Assembly (NCBI GenBank): GCA_039795755.1
Contig: JBDKLF010000010.1
Span: forward strand, 1-8,144
Origin: JANNXY01 sp039795755
Lineage (GTDB): Bacteria > Patescibacteriota > Minisyncoccia > Phycocordibacterales > CAIZIN01
Reading direction: 5' to 3'
DNA length: 8,144 nucleotides
How positions within the stretch are numbered: the stretch's first letter is position 1; the number at the start of each line of letters is the position of its first letter. This document shows, piece by piece, positions 1-6,902 of the stretch. The translations under genes were made by a program, and so were the position numbers. Under the pieces are notes generated by a model. That model made no database searches. It worked only from the letters and a program-made list of their open reading frames with translations, and had not been told where the DNA came from.

Positions 1-158
1 TGAATAGTGAAATGATAGATTGCTGAACACGTTGTAGCAACAATTACCGCCAAAGCGTAGTTTACCTTGAGTTTATGCTCAAGGAGAAAGAAAAGTGCAA
101 GATTGATACATGTTGCACTTGCACCAGAAACGGCAAATCTAAATATTTTTTGTATCAT
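1..158 (-). CDS. GtrA-like membrane protein, N-terminal part (cut by left window edge)
   Basis: The reading frame starts at ATG 158-156 and is open for 52 codons to the window edge. The translation begins MIQKIFRFAVSGASATCINL and contains two hydrophobic helices at about residues 5-27 and 33-52, separated by a short charged stretch (EHKLK). It ends in YHFTI, where GtrA proteins carry an aromatic N/H-F motif before the second loop. This matches the first half of the GtrA family (usually about 120-150 residues, four membrane helices). GtrA proteins act in the inner membrane and are thought to flip or help deliver polyprenyl-phosphate-linked sugars. The start codon overlaps the stop of the upstream methyltransferase gene (ATGA), so translation is probably coupled. 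A GGTGG lies 12 bases upstream but is rather far for a ribosome site. A GtrB-type GT2 enzyme in the same operon supports the call. The C-terminal half is not visible. Confidence 0.8.
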   Translation of the reverse strand, partial: MIQKIFRFAVSGASATCINLALFFLLEHKLKVNYALAVIVATTCSAIYHFTI

Positions 159-979
159 AATTGTTTGGTACCACCGAATTTCCAAGAATTACCATTACGC
201 ATGATGATATACGTATCTTTGATATCCTGACGTTTCTCAAACCATGCTTCAATATCAGACTTCTTGATATATGCAGTCTGTGGAGTTACCAATTGATCGA
301 ATGCTACATGACGGAAGAAGGCAAATTCACGCTGTGCAATCCACAATGCATATTCATAGAGTGGGAGTGCTTTCAACGATTTCCAACGTGGCACACAATT
401 CAATATCTTTGCATAAAGATAGTATGGAAATACCAATACTGTCGCGAGTACATGCTTGGTGAACCACCATGGTAATCGTGAAGCAACAAAACGAATTGGA
501 TCAAGTATATTACGAATCACCCAATTACCCTCATGAGCATATACCCATGCATGGAATTTTCCTCCTGACTTGGTATTCTCAACCAATGACTCGAATCCTT
601 TGTAAGGCTGCTTGAGATGATGGAGCACTCCAATACAGTAGACAATATCGTACTGTGTTGAACCACGATAAGTCGTGAGGTCACCTTGTATAATTTTCCA
701 ATTTTTATAAGACTGAAGTCCAAGATTCTTCTCTGCTGAACGTACTGAACTACCAAGATCGACCCCTACCGCATGAGCAGGATTCCATGACATCACATGG
801 TACAAAAGACTCGCATTACCACAACCAAGTTCGAGAACATCCTTACCACTGAAGTCAGCTGGAGTAAGTGGCTCGAACCAATCAAGTGCTTGTGCATGTG
901 TGTAGACCGAACCCTCTGGTAAGTGATTCCAAGATTCAGCAAATGCATCAGCGGTCTTTTGATCAACAGGAAGTGACAT
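155..979 (-). CDS. class I SAM-dependent methyltransferase
   Basis: This 274-residue protein has a Rossmann-type methyltransferase domain. Motif I is VLELGCGNA (residues 48-56), the glycine-rich SAM-binding loop. The acidic motif VGVDLGSS (71-78, Asp74) would bind the ribose hydroxyls. IIQGDL (96-101) and DIVYCIGVLHHL (111-122) follow, then the post-motif KSGGKFHAWVY (137-147). The region after about residue 150 is rich in Trp, Phe and Tyr (for example LPWWF and FPYYLYA) and may be an acceptor or membrane-surface element. It is not a clear membrane span. The family transfers methyl groups from SAM to varied small molecules, and in a glycan cluster a sugar hydroxyl or sugar carboxyl is the likeliest acceptor, which is inference. 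The gene starts 15 bases after the asparagine synthetase-type gene and ends in an ATGA overlap with the GtrA-like gene, so it belongs to the same operon. No Shine-Dalgarno sequence precedes the ATG. Confidence 0.9.
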   Translation of the reverse strand: MSLPVDQKTADAFAESWNHLPEGSVYTHAQALDWFEPLTPADFSGKDVLELGCGNASLLYHVMSWNPAHAVGVDLGSSVRSAEKNLGLQSYKNWKIIQGDLTTYRGSTQYDIVYCIGVLHHLKQPYKGFESLVENTKSGGKFHAWVYAHEGNWVIRNILDPIRFVASRLPWWFTKHVLATVLVFPYYLYAKILNCVPRWKSLKALPLYEYALWIAQREFAFFRHVAFDQLVTPQTAYIKKSDIEAWFEKRQDIKDTYIIMRNGNSWKFGGTKQL

Positions 980-994
980 AAGAAAGATTTTACA

Positions 995-2896
995 CTATTT
1001 CATCCATTTATCCCACCATAATTGGAAAGTGAGCAATGTCCATAATTTCTTGCGATGATCTATCTTTTGTGTCGAATGCTCGGTAATAAGCGACTGAATA
1101 TATTCATAATTAAATAAGCCTTGGGATTCAATATATGACTTGTCGGTATAGCGAGTAAGTAATGGCTTGAGTGGGCCATTGAGCCAGGAAGCAACGGGCA
1201 TTCCAAAGCCTTTTTTCTTGCGCTTAACAATGTCTTCAGGGAGCCGATCTTTCATTAAAGTCTTAAGAATTGCCTTACGGTTGAATCCGCTCATTTTGTA
1301 TTCAGAAGGAAGTGCATGCGCATAATCAACCATGTCAGTTGCGAGAAATGGTGCTCGCACCTCGAGTGCATGAGCCATACTTGCACGATCAACTTTTACC
1401 AACACATGATCAAGCATATAGAATCGTTCGTAAGCTCTTCCTAACTTATCATACTCATTTCTAAATGAAGTTTCTGAATTAAGTATGTTTTCTATATTAT
1501 CTATTCTGGTCTTAGACAAATTAATATAATGATCTTTTGAAATTAATTTCTCTAATTCATGCTCTTGATAAGCAGACATCCATAATTCATTTCTCATCAC
1601 TACGTCTTTTTCTTTCAGCCCCTTTAGAAAACTCTTGATTTTAAAATCAAAACTCATATTAGAGAAAGATGTTGGCATAATACTTACCACTTTTTCTAAT
1701 ATGCTAATAATCCATCCTGGAACCCAAGAGAACATGTTTGCTAATTTGTGTGCTGTGAAGGTATCGTAACCATAGAACAATTCATCTCCCCCATCACCTC
1801 CGAGCGCAACGGTAACGTGTTGCCGTGTCCATTCAGAGAGAACTGTTGTGGGAATAATTGACGCATCAGCCATCGGTTCATCACATATATCTGCAAGACG
1901 TGGAATCACTTCCAGCAATTCCTTCTCTGTTACTATTTTGTTGTGATGCATCGTGCCAAGATGATCTGCAACCTGCTTGGCATAGACCGATTCATCAAAT
2001 GATGTATCTTCGAATCCAATTGAGAAGGTGTGTATGTTTTTATTTTTCTCTCGTGCATACCAAGCAATGGTTGAAGAATCAATTCCACCAGAGAGAAATA
2101 TCCCCACTGGCACATCAGCGATCATGCGCTCTGCAACCGCATGTTCCATAACTGTATCAAGATCTTTGACTGCATCGTAATAAGACCCTTTATACACCCC
2201 GAACTCTGCACGCCAATAACAGGTCTTCTTTATATCTTTTCCATTCCATACAAGATAGTGCGCTGGCTCGAGCTTGTATATTCCTTGGAATATTGATTCC
2301 GGTGTCGCAACATGTTCTGAGAAGAAATACTCATGCACTGCATTCATGTTGAGTTTCTTTTCAAAAAGCGGATGTTTATGAATCGACTTAAGCTCTGAGG
2401 CAAAGATGAGACTCTTTGCATTCTCTCCTACTACTCCCCAATACAAAGGCTTCTTTCCCATACGATCACGAGCAAGAAACAAAAGATCTTTCTTCTTGTC
2501 ATAGAGTGCGATTGCAAACATTCCTTGCAACTTTGCAAATACCTTCTCACCATACTCTTCATAGAGATGAATAATTACCTCCGTATCAGTCTCACTTTTC
2601 CATACATGTTTGTGTTTTGAGCTTCTTTCGATTTCTGATCGTAATGCTTTGAAATTATAAATTTCACCATTGAATGCAATCCATACTGATTGATCCTCAT
2701 TAGACATAGGTTGTGTTCCAAGAGTACTCAGATCAAGAATTGAGAGTCGCTGATGAGCAAGTCCTACATCACGAAGATTACGTGAATGATCGAGGTGCAC
2801 TCCACTCTGATCTGGTCCACGATGCGCAATTGCCTTACTCATTGCAATGAGTGTTGCGCCGTCTCCTGTTCCTGCAAATCCTGCAATGCCACACAT
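995..2896 (-). CDS. asnB: asparagine synthase (glutamine-hydrolysing) / AsnB-type amidotransferase
   Basis: The 633-residue protein is full length for the family (Bacillus AsnB is about the same size). It begins MCGIAGF, and Cys2, exposed after Met removal, is the glutaminase nucleophile, which fixes the start. Glutaminase-domain motifs are AHRGPD (24-29), RLSILDL (50-56), FNGEIYN (75-81) and ETDTEV (102-107). The synthetase domain has the pyrophosphate loop FLSGGIDSS (267-275), DEPMADASIIPT (339-350), GGDGGDELFYGY (366-377), KVDRASM (501-507) and KKKGFGMPV (560-568). All catalytic motifs look intact. The family takes ammonia from glutamine and amidates a carboxylate activated by ATP. The substrate is aspartate in true asparagine synthetase and sugar uronates for some homologues in glycan clusters. 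The gene lies one base after the GT2 gene and 15 bases before a methyltransferase gene, which favours a glycan role without proving it. Residues 386-486 are coded by unusually AT-rich DNA. Confidence 0.93.
   Translation of the reverse strand: MCGIAGFAGTGDGATLIAMSKAIAHRGPDQSGVHLDHSRNLRDVGLAHQRLSILDLSTLGTQPMSNEDQSVWIAFNGEIYNFKALRSEIERSSKHKHVWKSETDTEVIIHLYEEYGEKVFAKLQGMFAIALYDKKKDLLFLARDRMGKKPLYWGVVGENAKSLIFASELKSIHKHPLFEKKLNMNAVHEYFFSEHVATPESIFQGIYKLEPAHYLVWNGKDIKKTCYWRAEFGVYKGSYYDAVKDLDTVMEHAVAERMIADVPVGIFLSGGIDSSTIAWYAREKNKNIHTFSIGFEDTSFDESVYAKQVADHLGTMHHNKIVTEKELLEVIPRLADICDEPMADASIIPTTVLSEWTRQHVTVALGGDGGDELFYGYDTFTAHKLANMFSWVPGWIISILEKVVSIMPTSFSNMSFDFKIKSFLKGLKEKDVVMRNELWMSAYQEHELEKLISKDHYINLSKTRIDNIENILNSETSFRNEYDKLGRAYERFYMLDHVLVKVDRASMAHALEVRAPFLATDMVDYAHALPSEYKMSGFNRKAILKTLMKDRLPEDIVKRKKKGFGMPVASWLNGPLKPLLTRYTDKSYIESQGLFNYEYIQSLITEHSTQKIDHRKKLWTLLTFQLWWDKWMK
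1441..1740. other. AT-rich island inside the asparagine synthase gene
   Basis: Counting by eye, this 300-base stretch has 86 G or C bases (29%). The 60-base blocks on either side are higher: 1321-1380 has 50%, 1381-1440 has 38%, 1741-1800 has 43% and 1801-1860 has 52%. The island codes for residues 386-486, the variable helical part of the synthetase domain between the GGDGGDE and KVDRASM motifs. Within it, AGA arginine codons, TTA leucine codons and ATA isoleucine codons cluster (three of each in about 40 codons), unlike the nearby CGN arginine codons. The reading frame is uninterrupted. It may be a recombined segment or simply a weakly constrained, Lys/Ile/Asn-rich region. Confidence 0.6.
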
Positions 2897-2897
2897 A

Positions 2898-3848
2898 CTA
2901 TAAGTTTACACTATCTTTTACTTTATAAGCTCGTTCGTGCTTTGCTGCAAAATACGTACGCATGAGAATTTCTGCCAAAACCCCCATACAAAGCAACATG
3001 ACTGCAAGAATAAGAAACATTGAGCCAATCACCGGAAGCGGTGTCTGTATAAAACTCTCTCCACCAAGCTTACGAATAATTGCCCATGCAAATGAAATAG
3101 CAGAAAGTGCAAGTGCATAGAATCCAATTCGTCCGAAGAAATGCATTGGTCGAGTGAAATATCTGTCGAGAAATTTCACCAACATAAGATCAAGTAGTAC
3201 ACGAAATGTTCGTGAAATACCGTACTTACTTTCACCGAACTTTCGCTCACGATAATTAACCGGAATCTCGGTAATCTTTGCTCCCTGCAACTTTGCAAAG
3301 AATGGAATGAATCGATGCATTTCACCATAGAGCTCAACTGGCTTGATCACTTCTTTCTTGTAAGCCTTGAGTGTGCACCCAACATCATGAAGAGCAACTT
3401 TGGTAATACTTGTAATAATTTTGTTTGCAGTAATTGAAGGGAGCTTTCGCTTGAGAAATGAGACCATTCCTCCCTTCCAACGATCTTTTCTCCAACCAGA
3501 AACCACATCATATCCTTCACAAATCTTTGTAATAAGCGCCGGAATATCGTGCGGATCATTCTCGAGATCACTATCAATAAGAATAATAACGTCACCTGTC
3601 GCAGCATCAATCCCTGCCTGGAGTGCTGCAGTCTGACCACTGTTTACCAGTAATCTAATTGCTTTGATATGCGAATCAGTCTGAGCATGGGCTTTTGCCA
3701 CTTCAAAGCTTTCATCCTTGGAAGCATCATCTACCGCAATGATTTCATAGGAAGATCCTTGCTTAGTAAGGACATCAGTAAGCTCGTTAAATAGCTGCGG
3801 GAGGCTTTTTGCTTCGTTGTATATAGGGGTGACAATAGAGACTTTCAT
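2898..3848 (-). CDS. GT2 family glycosyltransferase, polyprenyl-phosphate hexosyltransferase type (GtrB/DPM1-like)
   Basis: This 316-residue protein has an N-terminal GT-A domain. SIVTPIYNE (4-12) is the nucleotide-binding start, AVDDASKDES (38-47) follows, and IDSDLENDP (91-99) carries the metal-binding DXD (Asp92, Asp94). GYDVVSGWRKDR (112-123), DVGCTLKAYKKEVI (155-168), GEMHRFIP (175-182) and RKFGESKYG (202-210) are the usual order in the DPM1/GtrB/ArnC group. Two hydrophobic helices at about 237-258 and 272-296 anchor the C terminus. Such enzymes transfer a sugar from a nucleotide donor to a polyprenyl phosphate on the inner face of the membrane. A GtrA-like gene at the end of the same operon fits this role. 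It is the first gene of its unit, and a promoter candidate lies directly before it. Its stop codon is one base from the AsnB-type gene. The sugar cannot be told from sequence. Confidence 0.92.
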   Translation of the reverse strand: MKVSIVTPIYNEAKSLPQLFNELTDVLTKQGSSYEIIAVDDASKDESFEVAKAHAQTDSHIKAIRLLVNSGQTAALQAGIDAATGDVIILIDSDLENDPHDIPALITKICEGYDVVSGWRKDRWKGGMVSFLKRKLPSITANKIITSITKVALHDVGCTLKAYKKEVIKPVELYGEMHRFIPFFAKLQGAKITEIPVNYRERKFGESKYGISRTFRVLLDLMLVKFLDRYFTRPMHFFGRIGFYALALSAISFAWAIIRKLGGESFIQTPLPVIGSMFLILAVMLLCMGVLAEILMRTYFAAKHERAYKVKDSVNL

Positions 3849-3884
3849 ATCGGCAATACTACCTTATTCGACTCATTTTGTTAA
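3846..3884 (-). promoter_or_regulatory. promoter candidate for the GT2-asnB-methyltransferase-gtrA operon, predicted leaderless
   Basis: Read on the minus strand, TTAACA at 3884-3879 matches the -35 consensus in 5 of 6 bases. A 17-base spacer follows, then TAGTAT at 3861-3856 (4 of 6 for the -10). Position 3849, seven bases past the -10 hexamer, is the expected transcription start, and the ATG begins at 3848. The message would therefore have no leader or a one-base leader, and no Shine-Dalgarno sequence is present. The spacer length is ideal, but the -10 is only fair. Confidence 0.5.
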
Positions 3885-3904
3885 CGTGCTATTATGGCAA
3901 CATG
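3868..3904 (+). promoter_or_regulatory. extended -10 promoter candidate for the FkbM methyltransferase gene, predicted leaderless
   Basis: On the plus strand, TATTAT at 3890-3895 matches the -10 consensus in 5 of 6 bases. It is preceded by TGC (3887-3889), giving an extended -10. A weak -35, TCGACT at 3868-3873 (4 of 6), sits 16 bases upstream. The expected start of transcription, seven bases past the hexamer, is 3902, exactly the A of the ATG. No Shine-Dalgarno sequence lies before this ATG. The element overlaps the minus-strand promoter of the neighbouring operon. Confidence 0.5.
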
Positions 3905-4666
3905 AATTTCATTCATATTCTTCTCAAACGACTATCATTCGCTATTTCTCACGGAAAAGGAGTTACGGGAAAAATAACCCTCCTTCATTCTTTACTCTCA
4001 ATATCAAAAAGTACTACACCTGTACCACTTACCATAAAAGAACTTGCTCACCCTCTCTATGCCCAAAGCGGATCTGATGTAGCAATGATGATTGAAATGT
4101 TCCATGAGCATGAGTACGCCTTTCCTGAACTCACTGAAATAAATAAAATTATAGACATCGGAGCTAATATCGGAAGTGCATCATTGTATTTCAGCACCTT
4201 ATTTCCGCATGCAAAGATCGTTGCAGTAGAACCAGATCCACAAAACATCATCAAACTCGAAATGAATATTGCAGCCTACCAATCAATTACACTTATTAAA
4301 GGTGCAGTTGATTCACAATCTGGATACACCACTTTTTATTCCGACAAAAATGTTGGCATGAGTTCGTCGTTTATCAAACGATCTCCACAGCAGGAACCTT
4401 ACACTGTTACCACATACACTATCAATGATATTTGTAAGCAAGCGGGATGGGATTCATATGACCTATTGAAATTCGATATGGAAGGAGCTGAGTGGAACAT
4501 CTTTAGTCATCGACCTTTTATTCTTCCTCGTTTCATTATCGGTGAATATCATGAGGATCTTACAGGCAAAACTGTTGAGGAATTCTTGAAACTATTCCCT
4601 GAATACATTTCTCAGGTAAAGCGTATTGCACCTCAACGATTCATCCTAAAGCTGCTGAAGCAATAA
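3902..4666 (+). CDS. FkbM family SAM-dependent methyltransferase
   Basis: The only plus-strand gene here codes for 254 residues from ATG 3902. An in-frame TTG at 3878 would add eight residues, but the ATG is preferred because the TTG lies upstream of the predicted transcription start. The FkbM domain covers about residues 80-220. IIDIGANIGSASLY (83-96) is the SAM-binding loop, VAVEPDPQNI (107-116) holds the acidic ribose-binding residue (Glu110), and YDLLKFDMEGAEWNIF (186-201) is the FkbM signature usually written LLKxDxEGAE. The family methylates hydroxyls on polyketides, sugars and other metabolites, and in glycan clusters usually makes O-methyl sugars. The first about 75 residues show no membrane segment. 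The gene interrupts an otherwise minus-strand cluster, has its own promoter candidate, and overlaps the converging GT4 gene by 21 bases at the 3' end. Its base composition looks like that of its neighbours. Confidence 0.92.
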   Translation: MNFIHILLKRLSFAISHGKGVTGKITLLHSLLSISKSTTPVPLTIKELAHPLYAQSGSDVAMMIEMFHEHEYAFPELTEINKIIDIGANIGSASLYFSTLFPHAKIVAVEPDPQNIIKLEMNIAAYQSITLIKGAVDSQSGYTTFYSDKNVGMSSSFIKRSPQQEPYTVTTYTINDICKQAGWDSYDLLKFDMEGAEWNIFSHRPFILPRFIIGEYHEDLTGKTVEEFLKLFPEYISQVKRIAPQRFILKLLKQ

Positions 4667-5689
4667 AGCTAAATGCTTCGAGAAGTTCTTGTCACTCAAT
4701 ACTGTCTCGGCATATGTTCGTGCTGATTTACCAATAGTCTCCTGTTTTTCTTTGTTACCCACAAGCTCGAGGAGTACCTCTCGCATCATTTCTACATTTC
4801 TTGGTTCTACGTATATTCCATTTACTCCGTCTTGAATATACGATTCCATACTTTTAGTTCGTGACACCACTACCGCCTTACCCATAGCCATTGCTTCCCC
4901 AACAGACAAAGTTCCTACAGAATCAACATAAGAAGGATCGGGATTGAGAGGAACCACTACTGCACACGCATCACTGTATAATTGCTTCATTTCTTGAGGT
5001 GTATAGAGTCGTGCTGTGACGTTGTGGGGCAATGGTAATAAATCCTGTACCAATCGAGGCTTGGTGGCGATAGTGAGGTTTATATCGGTTCCTTTAACCG
5101 CTTCTACCAATGTCTTCCAATCTCTTCCATAAGTACCTACAGCCAACACACCTCGTCCCGAAGCGGAAGATTCAGTTGGTGAAAATAATTCAAGATCAGT
5201 CGCTTCAGGAATAAAGACGATCTTATTCGCAAGATGCGGGAACATTGACTGCAATCCTTCTTTTTCTGCTTCTGAGATTGCAACAATTGCATCAACTTTT
5301 GAAACTGACCATTTAAAGAGCTTTTGTCGAAAGCTACCAGCACTTCCAATTGTTCCAAGAATATTAAAGTCGAGAAGAATCCATTTGAACCAATGTATTC
5401 CCACTGATCGAAGTGCAGCAAACACTATCATTGAGGCATACGCGGTTGAAGTGATAATTGCATCGTATGCAAAGAATAATGGGAATAATGGCAAATGTGC
5501 GTAATGCATCGTAAGAATTTTCTTGCGCAACAGTGTACACAAACGCTTCGGGAGTATATGCTCAACTTCGAGATAGGTTGTGGTGAAACCGTGCTCACGT
5601 AGCCCATACATACCGTAGAAATGATTCTTTGAAATATCCTGCTTTGTGCGAACTTTATTGAAGAGAAATGCAATCTTTTTGAGTGCCAT
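4646..5689 (-). CDS. GT4-type glycosyltransferase (GT-B fold)
   Basis: This 347-residue protein has the two-domain layout of GT4 enzymes. The N-terminal Rossmann-like half starts MALKKIAFLFNKV. Between the halves is VDAIVAISEAEKEGL (132-146), where many GT4 proteins read VD.IIAISE, followed by FIPEATDLELFSP (159-171). The C-terminal donor-binding domain has LAVGTYGRDWKTLVEAV (182-198), a variant of the usual VGRL..KKG, then DACAVVVPL (240-248) and SVGTLSVGEAMAMGKAVVVS (257-276). The donor-binding EX7E motif keeps only its second Glu (Glu265), and Ser257 occupies the first position. The family joins nucleotide-activated sugars to an acceptor with retained anomeric configuration in the cytoplasm or at the membrane face. 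It is the last gene of its unit, eight bases after the preceding GT4 gene, and it ends inside the converging FkbM gene. No Shine-Dalgarno sequence is seen. Donor and acceptor are unknown. Confidence 0.9.
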   Translation of the reverse strand: MALKKIAFLFNKVRTKQDISKNHFYGMYGLREHGFTTTYLEVEHILPKRLCTLLRKKILTMHYAHLPLFPLFFAYDAIITSTAYASMIVFAALRSVGIHWFKWILLDFNILGTIGSAGSFRQKLFKWSVSKVDAIVAISEAEKEGLQSMFPHLANKIVFIPEATDLELFSPTESSASGRGVLAVGTYGRDWKTLVEAVKGTDINLTIATKPRLVQDLLPLPHNVTARLYTPQEMKQLYSDACAVVVPLNPDPSYVDSVGTLSVGEAMAMGKAVVVSRTKSMESYIQDGVNGIYVEPRNVEMMREVLLELVGNKEKQETIGKSARTYAETVLSDKNFSKHLALLLQQL

Positions 5690-5697
5690 AGTAAGAA

Positions 5698-6864
5698 TTA
5701 AACAATATCATTAAGCGTAAGCGTATTCGTAATTTTCTTCTCTACGTAGGCCTGAGCAGCATGAAGCATTTTGCAACGAGTAGCACTCTGTTCATCGTCT
5801 CGAGCCACACACTTATCAAGTAATGCTTTGAACTGTTTCTCCCCTTCATCATCACGGAGCACAAATCCTCGTTCACCATTCCATCCTGTTGATTCGACAA
5901 TTCCCGGTGCAGTACTTCCAATTACTGGGACGCACATATACATTGCTTCCCACACCACCACTCCCAATGCTTCAACTTTTGAAAGTAACACAAAAACATC
6001 TGCATCTTGATAATAATTCCATATTTGATCTCGACGAATAAATCCTGGCATGAATACACGATCTTGCATATGGTGTTTTTGAATTTGCTTTTCTAATGGT
6101 TCACGAAGACTTCCTTCGCCAAGAATAATCAAATAACAATCTTTCTCAAGTGTTGCAAAAAGATCAAGCAATCGATCATATCCCTTCTCTGCTTCGAGTC
6201 GTGCAACACAAATAAGTACTTTTGCATTTGCAGGAATACCATACTGTGAACGAATCACACCTTGCTTGCTCTCTGCAATATACTTCATGTCTCGATTGAT
6301 AGTATCCATTGCAAACATATGAATATGCTTTTCAGGAATACCGAGATGTCTCAAATATGTCTTCATTGCATCATTGATGGTGAAATATTCATCAGGAACA
6401 TGCTTATATCTCCATTCAAGGAATCGTGAGTACAATGACTTGATCCACCCGAAGCTTCGCACTGCTGAATACAGACGTGGCATATTATTAATTACCATTA
6501 CAATCTTTGATCCATACAACTTTCTCAATCTATATGCTGTAGGTAAAAATCCGAAGTCATATACCACAATTACCTCAGGAGCAACGGCTTGTGCTTTGAC
6601 AACTTTTGGGATAACAAACCATGACATGAGGTCGAACCATGGCTTGAACCAGAACATGCTCGTCTTCTTGTGTACGGTCTTCCAATTACGATATTCATCG
6701 ACATAATCTTGCTTGGCCCATGAAAAAATAAAGAAATCATTCTGATCAGGACACAATCGATCACGCTCAAGCTTCTCCCATAACTCATGAGGATTATTCT
6801 GGAACAAATTTCTCCAATCACAGTTAATGAGTAGTATTTTTTTCTTTAATGTCGAATCTACCAT
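5698..6864 (-). CDS. GT4 family glycosyltransferase
   Basis: This 388-residue GT-B fold enzyme has a divergent acceptor-binding half (about 1-200) and a well-conserved donor domain. The donor domain includes LICVARLEAEKGYDRLL (217-233), LIILGEGSLREPLEKQ (245-260), VFMPGFI (270-276) and DADVFVLLS (287-295). The EX7E motif is complete, with Glu298 and Glu306 in VEALGVVVWEAM (297-308), followed by CVPVIGS (311-317). It therefore looks like an active retaining glycosyltransferase using a nucleotide sugar. The N-terminal stretch FWFKPWFDLMSWFVIP (71-86) is amphipathic or hydrophobic and could touch the membrane, but no firm membrane span is seen. The gene follows the upstream GT4 gene by 12 bases and precedes the next by eight. 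A consensus TATAAT overlaps the upstream stop codon, so a secondary promoter is possible. The start ATG at 6864 has no Shine-Dalgarno sequence. The specific sugar cannot be assigned. Confidence 0.93.
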   Translation of the reverse strand: MVDSTLKKKILLINCDWRNLFQNNPHELWEKLERDRLCPDQNDFFIFSWAKQDYVDEYRNWKTVHKKTSMFWFKPWFDLMSWFVIPKVVKAQAVAPEVIVVYDFGFLPTAYRLRKLYGSKIVMVINNMPRLYSAVRSFGWIKSLYSRFLEWRYKHVPDEYFTINDAMKTYLRHLGIPEKHIHMFAMDTINRDMKYIAESKQGVIRSQYGIPANAKVLICVARLEAEKGYDRLLDLFATLEKDCYLIILGEGSLREPLEKQIQKHHMQDRVFMPGFIRRDQIWNYYQDADVFVLLSKVEALGVVVWEAMYMCVPVIGSTAPGIVESTGWNGERGFVLRDDEGEKQFKALLDKCVARDDEQSATRCKMLHAAQAYVEKKITNTLTLNDIV

Positions 6865-6875
6865 ACGGGTATTTA

Positions 6876-6902
6876 ATTATAAAACATGTTTAATCTTCTC
6901 AA
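6876..6902 (-). promoter_or_regulatory. possible internal promoter before the GT4 gene at 6864
   Basis: On the minus strand, TTGAGA (6902-6897, 5 of 6 for the -35) is followed after 15 bases by a perfect TATAAT (6881-6876). The spacer is short. Transcription would start near 6869, giving a leader of about five bases before the ATG at 6864. The element lies over the end of the upstream GT4 gene and its stop codon. In DNA of this composition a chance TATAAT is not rare, so support is weak. Confidence 0.3.

Noticed and set aside
2526..3299. Shared 14-base string TGCAACTTTGCAAA in the AsnB and GT2 genes
   Set aside because: Both copies encode the peptide FAKLQ within ordinary family sequence. 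This looks like a coincidence of peptide and codon choice, not a dispersed repeat.
3880..3885. GTTAAC palindrome in the divergent spacer as an operator
   Set aside because: Only six bases are symmetric and the flanks do not extend the dyad. It is explained by the overlapping promoter elements.
3878..3901. Longer FkbM reading frame starting at TTG 3878
   Set aside because: It adds eight residues of no family character and would start upstream of the predicted transcription start, whereas ATG at 3902 sits at that point.
4657..4679. Hairpin at the convergent junction as an intrinsic terminator
   Set aside because: The stem is only six base pairs with an 11-base loop, and neither strand has a following T-run.
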